Positions 43,014-52,602 are shown, numbered from the stretch's first letter. The stretch is 64,000 bases of DNA from an uncultured Oscillibacter sp. (GCA_910583695.1 CAJTZL010000006.1:1-64000); one strand, 5' to 3'. Program-made: numbers and translations. Notes: generated from the letters alone by a model not told the origin.

Positions 43014-44360
43014 TCAGCGCTTGTTGGAACGCCGCCAGATGTGCATTTTCTCCGCCTCGGCGATGAGCTCCTCCCGGAACTGGGGATGGGCCAGTCCAAT
43101 GAGTCCCTCCGCCCGCTCCCAGGTGGACTTGCCCTTGACGTTGAACTTGCCGTACTCCGTCACGATCCAGTGGAGATTCGTGCGTGTGGCCGTGACCACG
43201 GAGCCCTCCACCAGAGTGGGCCGGATGCGGGATTTCAGCTGGCCGGACTTCTTGTCCATAAAGGAGGAGGAACAGCAGATGAAGCTCTTGCCGCCCTTGG
43301 CCAGGTACGCGCCCATAACGAAGTCCTGCTGTCCGCCGGCGCCGGAGATATGGTTGATGCCGGAGGACTCGGAGGAGACCTGACCGTAGAGGTCGATGTC
43401 CACCGCGCCGTTGATGGAGGTGAATTTGTCGATCTGGGAAACCCGGGCAATGTCGTTAACATAGCTGACCGGGGCCGCCATGCACTCGGGATTGTTGTTG
43501 AGAAAATCATAGAGCTTCTGGGTTCCGGCGGCGAAGGCATAGGTCTGCCGCCCCCGGTCGAAAGGCTTGCAGGCGCCGGTGATGCGGCCCGCCATGGACA
43601 TGTCCACAAAGGCGTCCACATACATCTCCGTATGAACGCCCAAGTCCTTCAAATCGGACTCGGCGATCATTTTGCCGATGGCGCTGGGCATGGAGCCGAT
43701 GCCCAGTTGAAGGCACGCGCCGTCCTCAATTTCCGGCACCACCAGATTGGCCACCGCCAGATCCACCTCGGAGGCCGCAGAGGCCCCGCCCAGGATCTCC
43801 ATAGGGGGATTTTCCCCCTCCACCACCATGGCCACGTCGCTGATATGTACGCAGTTTTCGAAGCCGCCCAGGCAGACGGGCATGTTTTTGTTGACCTCGA
43901 CAATGATGGTTTTGGCGCAGTCGCACACCGCTTTCAGGTGGGAGCCGCCGGGGCCGAAGTTGAACCAGCCGTGCTCATCCATGGGAGCCACCTGGAACAT
44001 GGCCACGTCCAAGGTCTTGATGCAGTCCCGGTAATAGCCCGGAAGCTCGGAGTAGCGCAGGGGAATGTAGTAGGCAAAGCCCTCCTTGATGGCCTTGCGC
44101 TCAATGCCGCTCATGTGCCAGGAGTTCCAAGCGAAATGCCCGGCGGCGTCGGGCACGTCGAAAATGGCGGGACGGCGGGTCAGAATGCCGCCCCGGATGT
44201 TCACGTCCTTCAATTCCCCCATCCGGGCCGCCAGAGCCTTGTCCAGGGCGTTGGGAGAGCAGACCGTCCAGCCGTAGTCCAGCCAGTCGCCGGATTTGAC
44301 GGCCTTGACGGCCTCGTCGGCGGTGGTCAGCTTCTGGCGGTATTCCTCCTGATAGCGCAT
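43014..44360 (-). CDS. but: Butyryl-CoA:acetate CoA-transferase (4-hydroxybutyrate CoA-transferase family)
   Basis: 448 aa, the terminal step of butyrate formation: moves CoA from butyryl-CoA to acetate. The catalytic Glu in GVHTEMYVDA is at about residue 245, and the family box SSGINHISGAGGQQDFVMGA is present. ATG 44360 (MRYQEEYRQK) has GGAGG eight bases upstream; the ORF start at 44375 is less likely. No bcd/crt/hbd genes are nearby. Other acyl-CoA:acetate transferase substrates cannot be excluded from sequence alone. Confidence 0.88.
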   Translation of the reverse strand: MRYQEEYRQKLTTADEAVKAVKSGDWLDYGWTVCSPNALDKALAARMGELKDVNIRGGILTRRPAIFDVPDAAGHFAWNSWHMSGIERKAIKEGFAYYIPLRYSELPGYYRDCIKTLDVAMFQVAPMDEHGWFNFGPGGSHLKAVCDCAKTIIVEVNKNMPVCLGGFENCVHISDVAMVVEGENPPMEILGGASAASEVDLAVANLVVPEIEDGACLQLGIGSMPSAIGKMIAESDLKDLGVHTEMYVDAFVDMSMAGRITGACKPFDRGRQTYAFAAGTQKLYDFLNNNPECMAAPVSYVNDIARVSQIDKFTSINGAVDIDLYGQVSSESSGINHISGAGGQQDFVMGAYLAKGGKSFICCSSSFMDKKSGQLKSRIRPTLVEGSVVTATRTNLHWIVTEYGKFNVKGKSTWERAEGLIGLAHPQFREELIAEAEKMHIWRRSNKR

Positions 44361-44445
44361 AGTCGATTCCTCCATGTGTTTTAATTTTCCGTCTCTTCAC
44401 AAGCTGCGAAGGGTAAATTTCTGCGGTAGGACATCTCTATTCAAT

Positions 44446-44474
44446 AGTATAGCATCTCTGGGAAAATATTGCAA
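44446..44474 (-). promoter_or_regulatory. Promoter of the CoA-transferase gene
   Basis: Minus strand TTGCAA (44474-44469), 17 bases, TATACT (44451-44446). Confidence 0.6.
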
Positions 44475-44510
44475 CGTCAAAACGTGAAAAAAATAACATG
44501 TTTTTTCAAA

Positions 44511-44546
44511 AAAAGCGGCAGGCACAAGGGCCTGCCGCTTGCTTTT
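44511..44546 (-). terminator. Terminator of the ispH/rpsA operon
   Basis: 11-bp stem AAGCGGCAGGC / GCCTGCCGCTT with 6-base loop, with A/T runs on both sides. Confidence 0.8.
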
Positions 44547-44572
44547 CCAGGGTTTTCAGGGTTTGCGGAGAC

Positions 44573-46531
44573 TTACTCCCCCACCTCGTCCTCCATGGGC
44601 TCCTCCACCGAGGGGGCCAGCAGAGCACGGATGGACAGGGAGATCTTCTTCCGCTCCTCGTCCACAGCGGTGATCTTGGCGTCCACCATCTGGCCCTCGG
44701 ACAGCACGTCCTCCGGCTTCTCGATGCGGCGGTCGGCAATCTGGGAGATGTGAATCAGGCCGTCCACGCCGGGAACCACCTCGGCAAAGGCGCCGAAGCT
44801 CATCAGCTTGACCACCCGGACGGAGGCTACGTCGCCCACGGCGTACTTGTCCATGAACACCTGCCAGGGGTCCACGTTGTGATCCTTGACGCCCAGGGAA
44901 ATCTTCCGCTTCTCGGGATCGAAGGAAATCACGTAAACCTCCATGGTGTCGCCCACCTTGCACACCTCGGAGGGAGTCTTGATGCGGCTCCAGCTCAGCT
45001 CCGAAATATGTACCATGCCGTCCACGCCGCCGATGTCGACGAATACGCCGTAGCTGGTCATGGATTTTACCGTTCCCGTGTAGCGCTTGCCCACCTCGAT
45101 GTTGGCCCAGATTTCCTCCTGGGCGGCCCGGCGGGCCTCGTCGGAGACGGAACGGATGGAACCCACCACCCGGCGGCGGGCCCGGTTCACCTCAGTGACC
45201 CGGAGCTGGACCTTCTGGCCCTTCATGGCGGAGAGATCGGCGCCCCGGGGCTGGCCGCTCTGGGAGGCGGGGACGAACACCCGCACGCCCTTGACGGACA
45301 CCACGATGCCGCCCTTGTTCTCTTCGGTGACGGTGCCCTCCATCACGGTTTTCTCTTCCACGGCCTGCTCGATGTTCTCCCAGACCTTCACGGCGTCCAG
45401 CCGCTTCTTGGAGAGCTCGGCATAGCCCTCCACGTCGTTGACGCGGACAATGTAGGTTTCGATTTCGTCGCCCACCTTCACCACGTCCTCCGGCTTGGCG
45501 CCGGGGTCGTCCGTCAGCTCGCTGAACTTGATATAGGCCGCCTGCTTGGCGCCCACATCCACCTGCACCTCCGTCGGGGTAATGGCGGTGACGATGCCTG
45601 TTACCTTCTCTCCTGTATTTAAAGTTTTGAAGGACTGGTTCAGCAGTTCCTCAAAGGACTCCTCGTTGTTCTCCACCGCTCTGATTTCTTCACTCATGGC
45701 TGCATATACCTCCTTAATAATGCCCGCTGGCGTGGACGCACCTGCCGTAAGGCCCGCAACAGAACAACCACTGAAAAAATCCGGCGGGAGCTCGTCCGCG
45801 TTTTCGATCTGGAGCACGCGGGAACAGCTCTCCTTACAAATTTCTGTCAAATGTTTGGTGTTGGCGCTTTTACGGTCTCCTACCACGACCATGACGTCCG
45901 CTTTCGCGGCGAGAATGGCCGCTTCAGACTGACGCTTATGCGTAGCGGTACATATTGTATCAAATTTTTTTGCGTTTGTACACTCTTTTTTTACGATTTT
46001 CCAAGAAGTTTCAAAAAGTTCACGAATGCATGTGGTTTGCGCAACAATTGTCACCGGCGTCCGCCGGGCCTCCTGGTCCTTTTCCAGCCACGCTTCCACC
46101 GCTTCCGGACCATCGAAAATCAGCGGATGCTTACACCAGCTGGCAATTCCCGCCACCTCCGGGTGGGCCGCGTCGCCGATGATGATTGGAACCCGCCCTT
46201 CCGCCTCGGCCTGGGCCGCCAGGGTCTGGATGCGGCGGACATTGGGGCATGTAGCGTCCACACAGCGGACGCCACGGGCCTCCAGGCGGTCCAAAACCTG
46301 CTTCAGTTCCCCGTGGGAACGGATAACCACCACGTCTCCAGATTGTAAAGTATCTACGCTTTCTACTTTTTGGATTCCAAGGCTTTCCAGTTCTTTTACG
46401 ACATGTGTGTTGTGGATGAGGTCCCCCAGCATCCAGCAGCGGCCGGTCTCCTCCGCAGTCTTTCGGGCCAGCTCCACCGCCCGGCGGACCCCATAGCAAA
46501 ATCCGGCGCTCCCCGCCAGTATCACTCGCAC
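44573..46531 (-). CDS. ispH: Bifunctional IspH / ribosomal protein S1 fusion
   Basis: 652 aa. N-terminal 4-hydroxy-3-methylbut-2-enyl diphosphate reductase (about 1-285) with the [4Fe-4S] cysteines Cys12, Cys95 and Cys194 and the TATHKRQ motif. C-terminal half has four S1 RNA-binding repeats (about 303-375, 390-455, 475-545, 560-632), each ending in ISLSI/ISLGVK-type strands. This fusion is known in Clostridia. GTG start with GGAGGG upstream. One gene gives isoprenoid synthesis and translation functions. Confidence 0.94.
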   Translation of the reverse strand: MRVILAGSAGFCYGVRRAVELARKTAEETGRCWMLGDLIHNTHVVKELESLGIQKVESVDTLQSGDVVVIRSHGELKQVLDRLEARGVRCVDATCPNVRRIQTLAAQAEAEGRVPIIIGDAAHPEVAGIASWCKHPLIFDGPEAVEAWLEKDQEARRTPVTIVAQTTCIRELFETSWKIVKKECTNAKKFDTICTATHKRQSEAAILAAKADVMVVVGDRKSANTKHLTEICKESCSRVLQIENADELPPDFFSGCSVAGLTAGASTPAGIIKEVYAAMSEEIRAVENNEESFEELLNQSFKTLNTGEKVTGIVTAITPTEVQVDVGAKQAAYIKFSELTDDPGAKPEDVVKVGDEIETYIVRVNDVEGYAELSKKRLDAVKVWENIEQAVEEKTVMEGTVTEENKGGIVVSVKGVRVFVPASQSGQPRGADLSAMKGQKVQLRVTEVNRARRRVVGSIRSVSDEARRAAQEEIWANIEVGKRYTGTVKSMTSYGVFVDIGGVDGMVHISELSWSRIKTPSEVCKVGDTMEVYVISFDPEKRKISLGVKDHNVDPWQVFMDKYAVGDVASVRVVKLMSFGAFAEVVPGVDGLIHISQIADRRIEKPEDVLSEGQMVDAKITAVDEERKKISLSIRALLAPSVEEPMEDEVGE

Positions 46532-47163
46532 AGCGGCTTCCCTCCAACGGCCTGACCGCCCAGGGCATAGGCCGCTTCCAGCAGGTCGTCGGCGATCTTC
46601 TGCATCTCCTCGGAGGTGCCCCGGCGGCCGGTATAACGGGGCTCATAGGGGTCGCCGAAGATGATGCGGGTCTTGTGAAACAGCTTCTTCTCCCCATCCA
46701 CAAAGACCGGCACCAGCGTGGCCCCGGTCCGGACGCCGATCATGGCGGCTCCTGCCTTCGCCTGGGGCGGCAGGCCGTCTATGTAGCCTACGCCGTTTCG
46801 GATGGTCGTTCCCTCGGGAAAGATCAGCAGGTTGTCTCCCTCTTTCAGGACCTGGATGGCGGTGCGGACGGTGCTGATGTCGTTGTTCCCCCGGCTGACA
46901 GGAAAGGCCCCCACCTTTTTCAGCAGCCAGCCCAGGAGGGGATTTTGAAACAGCTCCTCCTTGGCCATGATGTGCAGGCGGTAATTGATAGGCAGACGGA
47001 GGGCCACCAAAATGGGGTCCCAGTTGCTGGAGTGGTTGGGACAGAGCAGCACGCCGCTTCTGGGCAGCTTCTCCATGCCCTCCACCGAGGTGGGGTGAAG
47101 AATCCGGGAGACAAGGCCCACTATATAATAGATGAAGACAAACAAGCGGTTAAAGGGTTTCAT
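46522..47163 (-). CDS. plsC: 1-acyl-sn-glycerol-3-phosphate acyltransferase
   Basis: 213 aa, membrane-associated. NHSSNWDPILV (HX4D), then LGWLLKKVGAFPVSRG and FPEGTTIRNG. Adds the second acyl chain to make phosphatidic acid. Overlaps cmk and ispH by a few bases, so translation is coupled. Confidence 0.92.
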   Translation of the reverse strand: MKPFNRLFVFIYYIVGLVSRILHPTSVEGMEKLPRSGVLLCPNHSSNWDPILVALRLPINYRLHIMAKEELFQNPLLGWLLKKVGAFPVSRGNNDISTVRTAIQVLKEGDNLLIFPEGTTIRNGVGYIDGLPPQAKAGAAMIGVRTGATLVPVFVDGEKKLFHKTRIIFGDPYEPRYTGRRGTSEEMQKIADDLLEAAYALGGQAVGGKPLCE

Positions 47164-47837
47164 AGGCCAGTCCTTTCCCGAATCATTCCCAGCAGCGCCT
47201 CCAGGCTCTGCTGAAAGTCCAGCGCCGAGGTGTCCAGCAGCGCCGCTCCCTCCGCCTGCCGCAGGGGGGCCGCCTCCCGGTGGGTATCCCGGAAGTCCCG
47301 GTCCTCAATATCCCGGAGAACCTCCTCAAAGGGCTGAGGCGTTCCCCGCTCCTCCAGCTCCCGGCAGCGGCGCTCCGCCCGAACCTGAGCAGAGGCGGTG
47401 AGGAAGATCTTAACCTCCGCGTCCGGCAGGACCACGGTGCCAATGTCCCGACCATCCATGACCACGTTGTTTTTCCGGGCCAGCTCCCGCTGGGTCTCCA
47501 TCAGATAGGCCCGCACCACCGGCAGGGCGGAGACGGCGGAGGCGTACCGGGAAATCTCCGGCAGACGGATCTCCTCGCTGACGTCCCGGCCGTTCAGGAG
47601 CATCCGCTGACGCCCGGCCTCGTCATACCGCAGCTCCACCCGGAGCGCGGGCAGCATCGCCGCCACGGCGGTCTCGTCGCCGGGGTCCACATCCCGGTCC
47701 CGGACGGACAGCCCCACGGTCCGGTAAATGGCGCCGGTATCCACGTACAAAAAGCCCAGAGCGGCGGCGGCGGCCCGGGCCAGGGTGCTTTTCCCCGCGC
47801 CAGAGGGACCGTCGATGGCCACGCGAATGGTGCTCAT
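47160..47837 (-). CDS. cmk: (d)CMP kinase
   Basis: 225 aa. Walker A IDGPSGAGKSTLARA, YVDTGAIYRTVGL, VMDGRDIGTVVLPDAEVKIFLTAS and RDFRDTHREAAPL. Adjacent to plsC and the FAD enzyme, the usual order in Clostridia. Confidence 0.95.
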   Translation of the reverse strand: MSTIRVAIDGPSGAGKSTLARAAAAALGFLYVDTGAIYRTVGLSVRDRDVDPGDETAVAAMLPALRVELRYDEAGRQRMLLNGRDVSEEIRLPEISRYASAVSALPVVRAYLMETQRELARKNNVVMDGRDIGTVVLPDAEVKIFLTASAQVRAERRCRELEERGTPQPFEEVLRDIEDRDFRDTHREAAPLRQAEGAALLDTSALDFQQSLEALLGMIRERTGL

Positions 47838-49081
47838 AGAAAATCCTCCTCTTCTGGTCCTTCCGCAGCCGCAATTCCCGCGGCCCGCCCGGTAGACCAG
47901 GCAATTTGAAGATTGAAGCCGCCGGTGTAGGCGTCTACATCGATGATCTCCCCGGCAAAGTACAGTCCCCGGACCAGCTTCGACGCCATGGTGGCCGGTT
48001 CAATCTCCTTTACCTTCACACCGCCGGAGGTAACAATGGCATCCGTCACAGGGCAGGGTCCGGAGATGACCACCGGAAAGTGCTTCAAAATCCGCAGCAA
48101 CCCCCGGCGCTGTTCCTTCGTAATGTCATGAACCTTCTGACGGGAATCAATTTCGGAAGCCCGCACGATTTCCGGAATCAGCTTCTTGGGCAGCAGATCG
48201 TTCAGGGCGTTGCAAAAGTCCTGGTTGCAGTACTTCTCAAAATCTGCCAGCAGACGCCGGTCCAGAGCCGACTCATCCATAGCGGGCTTCAAGTCAATCT
48301 CCAGGTGGTAGGCCCGCTCCCCGAACCGCCGCATGTGGGCGGAGGCCGACAAAACCAGAGGCCCGCTAAGACCGAAGTGGGTGAATACCAACTCCCCGAA
48401 GTCCGTGTAAATCTTTTTGCTGTCCTCAAACACCGTCAGCCCCACGTTCCGCAGACTGAGGCCCTGAAGGGTCCGCCCCAGCCCAAAGTCCCGCAGGGGC
48501 ACCAGTGAGCCCCGGAGGGGCGTCACCGTATGCCCGGCCTCCGCCGCCATGCGGTGGCCCTCGCCGGTGGAGCCGGTGGCGGGATAGGACACGCCGCCGG
48601 AAGCCAGAATCACCGCGTCCGCCGGATAATTCCCCCGCTCTCCCGCCGCGCCGCAGACCGCGCCTTCCCGGATTTTCAGGTTCCCGGCCCGGTCCCGGAC
48701 CACCCGGACCCGCAACTTTTTCAGCCGCCGCTCCAGGGCGGCACTGACGTCGAAGGCCCGGTCGGAAACCGGAAACACCCGATTCCCCCGCTCCGTCTTC
48801 AAGGGCACGCCAAGACCCTCAAAAAAGGCCATGGCATCCTGCGCATGAAAGCGCGATAGGGCGCTGTAAAGGAATTTTCCATTGCAGGGAATATTCGCCA
48901 GCAGCTCCTCCAGCCCCGCGTTATTGGTCAGGTTGCACCGGCCTTTCCCGGTGATGTTCAGCTTTTTTCCCAGCCGCTCGTTGGGCTCCAGCAGCGTCAC
49001 GGAGGCTCCCCGCTCCGCCGCGGAAATGGCGGCCATCATTCCGGCGGCCCCGCCGCCGATCACTACGATTGCCTTACTCAT
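47834..49081 (-). CDS. NAD(P)/FAD-dependent oxidoreductase (HI0933/BaiN-like)
   Basis: 415 aa flavoprotein. FAD-binding VIGGGAAGMMAAI at the N-terminus, ERLGKKLNITGKGRCNLTN, VILASGGVSYPATGSTGEGH and the C-terminal GLYFAGEIIDVDAYTGGFNLQ. Relatives are annotated BaiN or aminoacetone oxidase, but their substrate is unclear. ATG 49081 (MSKAIVV) was chosen from the start of the conserved fold. Confidence 0.9.
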   Translation of the reverse strand: MSKAIVVIGGGAAGMMAAISAAERGASVTLLEPNERLGKKLNITGKGRCNLTNNAGLEELLANIPCNGKFLYSALSRFHAQDAMAFFEGLGVPLKTERGNRVFPVSDRAFDVSAALERRLKKLRVRVVRDRAGNLKIREGAVCGAAGERGNYPADAVILASGGVSYPATGSTGEGHRMAAEAGHTVTPLRGSLVPLRDFGLGRTLQGLSLRNVGLTVFEDSKKIYTDFGELVFTHFGLSGPLVLSASAHMRRFGERAYHLEIDLKPAMDESALDRRLLADFEKYCNQDFCNALNDLLPKKLIPEIVRASEIDSRQKVHDITKEQRRGLLRILKHFPVVISGPCPVTDAIVTSGGVKVKEIEPATMASKLVRGLYFAGEIIDVDAYTGGFNLQIAWSTGRAAGIAAAEGPEEEDFL

Positions 49082-49934
49082 CGTCCATCTTTCCAAATAC
49101 GCCGTATTCGTTCCAAATGTTCTCCAGCTCCGCGAAGGTGGTTGAGACGTCTGCGCCGTAGCGGTTGGAGAGAGCCACCAGCAGGGCGTTGATGAGGGAC
49201 AGCGGCGCCACCATGGAATCCACAAAGGAAATCATCTCACAGGGGGCCAGCAATGCCGCCTGGGAGAGCTGGTACACCGGGGACAGCTCGTTATCCGTGA
49301 TGGCGATGATCTCCGCTCCCCGGTCCCGGGCAAACTTCACCGTGTTGATGGTGACTTTGGAGTACCGGGGGAAGCTGATGGCAATCAGCACGTCCCCGGA
49401 CCCCATGCGGAGCATCTGCTCGAACATCTCCCCCGCCGCGTTGGACTGAATCAGCGTCACGTTCTCCGACAGAAGGTGCATATAGAAGTGGAGATATCCC
49501 GCTACAAAGGAGGAGGACCGAACCCCCAGAATGTAGACATGACGGCTGGAGAGAATCTTGTCCACCACCCGGTCAAACTCGCTGCGGTTGGAATGGCTGA
49601 GCATCTGGCGCAGCTTGTCGATGTCCGACTGAATCACCGCCGGCAGCACGTCCTGAAACATGTCCCCCGCCGCCTGAATGCGCTGGGTGGAGGTCAGGCG
49701 GCTGCGGATCATATCCTGCAAAGCCCGCTGCATGCTGGGATAGCCGTCGTAACCCAGCTCGGAGGCAAAGCGCACCACCGTGGATTCGCTGACTCCCGCC
49801 AGAATCCCCAGACGGCTGGCGGTCATGAAGGCCGCCTTGTCGTAGTTCTCCAAAATATAGGAGGCAATGCGCTTCTGTCCCTTGGAAAAGCCGTCCATGC
49901 CCCGCTCCAGGCAGTTCAAAATATTCTTTGCCAA
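49074..49934 (-). CDS. MurR/RpiR family transcription regulator
   Basis: 286 aa. HTH (about 25-70: SKGQKRIASYILENY, ASRLGILAGVSESTVVRFASELGY) and a SIS sugar-phosphate domain (about 115-250; ILGVRSSSFVAGYLH, VLIAISFPRYSKVTI). TTG 49934 has a GGGGGGAG site upstream; the longer ORF lacks one. The operon contains no sugar genes, so the ligand is not obvious. Confidence 0.85.
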   Translation of the reverse strand: MAKNILNCLERGMDGFSKGQKRIASYILENYDKAAFMTASRLGILAGVSESTVVRFASELGYDGYPSMQRALQDMIRSRLTSTQRIQAAGDMFQDVLPAVIQSDIDKLRQMLSHSNRSEFDRVVDKILSSRHVYILGVRSSSFVAGYLHFYMHLLSENVTLIQSNAAGEMFEQMLRMGSGDVLIAISFPRYSKVTINTVKFARDRGAEIIAITDNELSPVYQLSQAALLAPCEMISFVDSMVAPLSLINALLVALSNRYGADVSTTFAELENIWNEYGVFGKMDDE

Positions 49935-49977
49935 CTTCTCTCCCCCCGGAATGGAATTTTCCAGGAATGACGCTCCC

Positions 49978-50874
49978 TCAGTTCCTGCGGGCCGCAAGGC
50001 TGTCCGCCAGCTCCCGCAAAAAGGCCGTATCACCCAGCCAGCGGCCGGAGTCCAGAGCCTCCTTGGCCCGAACGGTGTAGTCCTGCACCAGAGCCTCGCA
50101 GGCCTCCACCCCCAGCAGGTTCACATAGGTGGCCTTCTGGTTCGCCGCATCGGAACCCACGGGCTTGCCCAGCTCCTCGTCGGTGGAAACCGCGTCCAGA
50201 ACGTCGTCCCGAATCTGGAAGGCCAAGCCCAAATTCGTGGCATAATGCCAAGCGGCGTTCATGCAGCTTTCGTCCACCTCCCGGCGGCCCATGGAGGCGC
50301 AGACACCCATCATGCAGGCCGCCCGGAGCAGGGCCCCGGTCTTTTTGTTGTTGATGTCCGTCAGGTCCTCCGCCGTCCGGGGCTGGCCGTCTCCGGCCGT
50401 ATCCCAATACTGCCCGCCGCACATACCCGACTCTCCGGCGGCCTCCGCCAGAATCTTCGCCGCCAGGATCACGGCCGTCCTGCCGCCGTGCCGCCACTCT
50501 CCCTTCACAGAGAGCACCGTCTGGAAGGCCGCCGCCTGGAGAGCATCCCCGGCCAGGATGGCCACGCTCTCTCCAAATTTCTTGTGGCTGGTAGGCATCC
50601 CGCGGCGGAGATCATCGTTGTCCATGCAGGGCAGGTCGTCGTGAATGAGGGAATAGGTGTGAAGCATTTCCACTCCACAGCCAAAGTCCAGAGCCTCTTC
50701 CAGGGCTCCCCCCGCCGCCTCGCAGAATTTCATGGTCAGTATGGGCCGGATGCGCTTGCCTCCGGCCAGAAGGCTGTAGCGCATAGCCTCTTCCAGGCCT
50801 CCGCTGGAGAAGAACGTCCGCAGACGGGCCTCCACCAGCTCCCGTGCCTCTTCCAATTGCATCTGAAAATCCAT
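49978..50874 (-). CDS. ispA: Polyprenyl (geranylgeranyl/farnesyl) diphosphate synthase
   Basis: 298 aa trans-prenyltransferase. First Asp-rich motif DDLPCMDNDDLRRG, second DDVLD, and GGKRIRP for isopentenyl diphosphate. Lies between xseB and the regulator, as in many Firmicutes. dxs, which usually follows, is not here. Confidence 0.94.
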   Translation of the reverse strand: MDFQMQLEEARELVEARLRTFFSSGGLEEAMRYSLLAGGKRIRPILTMKFCEAAGGALEEALDFGCGVEMLHTYSLIHDDLPCMDNDDLRRGMPTSHKKFGESVAILAGDALQAAAFQTVLSVKGEWRHGGRTAVILAAKILAEAAGESGMCGGQYWDTAGDGQPRTAEDLTDINNKKTGALLRAACMMGVCASMGRREVDESCMNAAWHYATNLGLAFQIRDDVLDAVSTDEELGKPVGSDAANQKATYVNLLGVEACEALVQDYTVRAKEALDSGRWLGDTAFLRELADSLAARRN

Positions 50875-50877
50875 GGC

Positions 50878-51117
50878 CTATACCTCCTCCATCGTTTCAA
50901 AGGGCTGCTCCACCGGTGCGCCGTCGGGGCCCTTCATGAGCTTTACCACCTGCTGCTCCGCCTGATCCAGCTGCTTCGTACAGGCAGCGATCAGCTTTGT
51001 TCCCTCTTCAAAGAGAGCCAGGGAGTCCGCCAGCCGGACGTCCCCCTGCTCCAGGGCGGAAACAATTTCCTCCAGACGGGTGATCTGCTGTTCAAACGTC
51101 ATTTTTTTCGCGGCCAT
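50878..51117 (-). CDS. xseB: Exodeoxyribonuclease VII small subunit
   Basis: 79 aa. MTFEQQITRLEEIVSALEQGD, LADSLALFEEGTKLI and CTKQLDQAEQQV give the helical XseB pattern. Overlaps xseA by 19 bases. Confidence 0.94.
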   Translation of the reverse strand: MAAKKMTFEQQITRLEEIVSALEQGDVRLADSLALFEEGTKLIAACTKQLDQAEQQVVKLMKGPDGAPVEQPFETMEEV

Positions 51118-52331
51118 GCCGTTCCCTCCTTTTCATAGGACTCCTCCACAGTGCAGAGGAAGCCTCCCTCTCCCAGGGTCACGGAAACCCGTTCCCCGGC
51201 CTGCACGTCCCGCCAGGACCGCAGAATCTCCCCGGAGGGCCCCCGGGCCATAGCGTAGCCCCGGCCGAAAACCTTCAAGGGGCTCATGGCATCCAGGGCC
51301 GCCCCCAGCACGGAGACCTGCTGCCGCTTCCCGGCCACCAGCCCCGCGGACAGGTCCCCCAGCCGCTGCTGGACGTGGAGAAGCTCCATCCGCTTGTCCT
51401 GGACATAGGCCAGCTGGTCCCGGAGGACCCGCTTTTCCGCTAGGGCCGCCAGCCTCTGCCGGAGGGCCGTCAGGCGGGCGCTCTCGCTCCGCCCCAGCCG
51501 GGAGGCCGCGCCGGTCAGCCACTGCTTCAGGGCCCCCTGGTCCGGCACGGCGATTTCCGCCGCGTTGGAGGGGGTGGAGGCCCGGGCGTCCGCCACAAAG
51601 TCGGCGATGGTCACATCGGGCTCGTGGCCCACGGCGGAGATCACCGGCAGCTCGGAGTCGTAAATGGCCCGGGCCACCCGTTCGTCGTTGAAGGCCCAAA
51701 GGTCCTCCATGGACCCGCCGCCCCGGCCGGTGATGATCACGTCTCCCACCCGCCAGCGGTTGGCGTAGCGGATGGCCCCGGCGATTTCCGGCGGAGCCTC
51801 GGCCCCCTGGACCCGGACGGGCAGGAGGACCGCCTTTGCCAGCGGGTAACGCCGCCGCAGAATGCGGATCATGTCGTGGACCGCCGCCCCGGCGGAGGAG
51901 GTGACAATGGCGATACGCTCCGGATAGGGCGGCAGGGGCTTCTTGTGGGCGGGGTCAAAGAGGCCCTCGGCGTAGAGCTTGGCTTTCAGCTGCTCGAAGG
52001 CCACCGCCAAGTCCCCCGCCCCCTCGGGGATCAGGGAATTGCAGTAGAGCTGATAGGCCCCGTCCCGGGGAAAGACGGTGATCCGCCCCTGGGCGATGAC
52101 CTTCATGCCGTTTTCCGGGCGGAACCGGAGGCGGGAGGCCTGCCCCCGGAACATGACGCACCGCAAAGCGCCCTCCGGGTCCTTTAAGGTGAAGTAGTGG
52201 TGCCCGGAGGGATACATTTTATAATTGGAGAGCTCCCCCCGAACATACACGTCCTGGAGCATGGGCTCCCCGTCCAGCAGGAGCTTGACCAGCTGGTTGA
52301 CCTCGGCGACGCCGAAAATGTGCTGTTCCAT
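51099..52331 (-). CDS. xseA: Exodeoxyribonuclease VII large subunit
   Basis: 410 aa. OB-fold N-terminus (VRGELSNYKMYPSGHHYFTL), catalytic core with VTSSAGAAVHDM, RGGGSMEDLWAFNDE and ISAVGHEPDVTIADF, then coiled coil. Degrades single-stranded DNA together with XseB. Confidence 0.95.
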   Translation of the reverse strand: MEQHIFGVAEVNQLVKLLLDGEPMLQDVYVRGELSNYKMYPSGHHYFTLKDPEGALRCVMFRGQASRLRFRPENGMKVIAQGRITVFPRDGAYQLYCNSLIPEGAGDLAVAFEQLKAKLYAEGLFDPAHKKPLPPYPERIAIVTSSAGAAVHDMIRILRRRYPLAKAVLLPVRVQGAEAPPEIAGAIRYANRWRVGDVIITGRGGGSMEDLWAFNDERVARAIYDSELPVISAVGHEPDVTIADFVADARASTPSNAAEIAVPDQGALKQWLTGAASRLGRSESARLTALRQRLAALAEKRVLRDQLAYVQDKRMELLHVQQRLGDLSAGLVAGKRQQVSVLGAALDAMSPLKVFGRGYAMARGPSGEILRSWRDVQAGERVSVTLGEGGFLCTVEESYEKEGTAWPRKK

Positions 52332-52334
52332 GGG

Positions 52335-52541
52335 CTACCTCTCGTCGCTGCGCCCGGCCAGATAGTCCAGACTCACACCGAAGTGATCGGCCAGAGCGCA
52401 GAGATTATAAAAATTGGGGACACTGGTTGCGCCCTCAAGTCCTTGATATTGGCGGGTCGTAATTCCAACTGCCGCCGCAACCTGGACCTGGGTTTCCTTC
52501 CGTTCCGCCCGCAAAGCCCGCAATCTTTCTGAAAATTCCAT
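52335..52541 (-). CDS. XRE-family HTH repressor (68 aa)
   Basis: A lone cro/C1-type HTH: LRALRAERKETQVQVAAAVG, ITTRQYQGLEGATSVPNF, then LADHFGVSLDYLAGRSDE. Divergent from the small gene at 52636, with two operator-like repeats in the shared promoter region. Placed between xseA and nusB, where B. subtilis has folD. Confidence 0.85.
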   Translation of the reverse strand: MEFSERLRALRAERKETQVQVAAAVGITTRQYQGLEGATSVPNFYNLCALADHFGVSLDYLAGRSDER

Positions 52542-52550
52542 GATAACTCC

Positions 52551-52579
52551 TTGACACGAAACAAATTTCATGTTATGCT
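52551..52579 (+). promoter_or_regulatory. Promoter of the small gene at 52636
   Basis: TTGACA (52551-52556), 17 bases, TATGCT (52574-52579), overlapped by the first operator copy. Confidence 0.7.
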
Positions 52580-52602
52580 GGGTGCACGAAATTCATTTCA
52601 TG
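52555..52602. promoter_or_regulatory. Two direct 18-bp operator-like repeats
   Basis: Copies at 52555-52572 and 52585-52602 share CACGAAA...TTTCATG (15 of 18 bases identical) and start exactly 30 bp apart, about three helical turns. Each copy is an imperfect palindrome. The first lies between the -35 and -10 boxes, the second covers the probable transcription start. Likely binding sites of the divergent XRE repressor. Confidence 0.65.
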
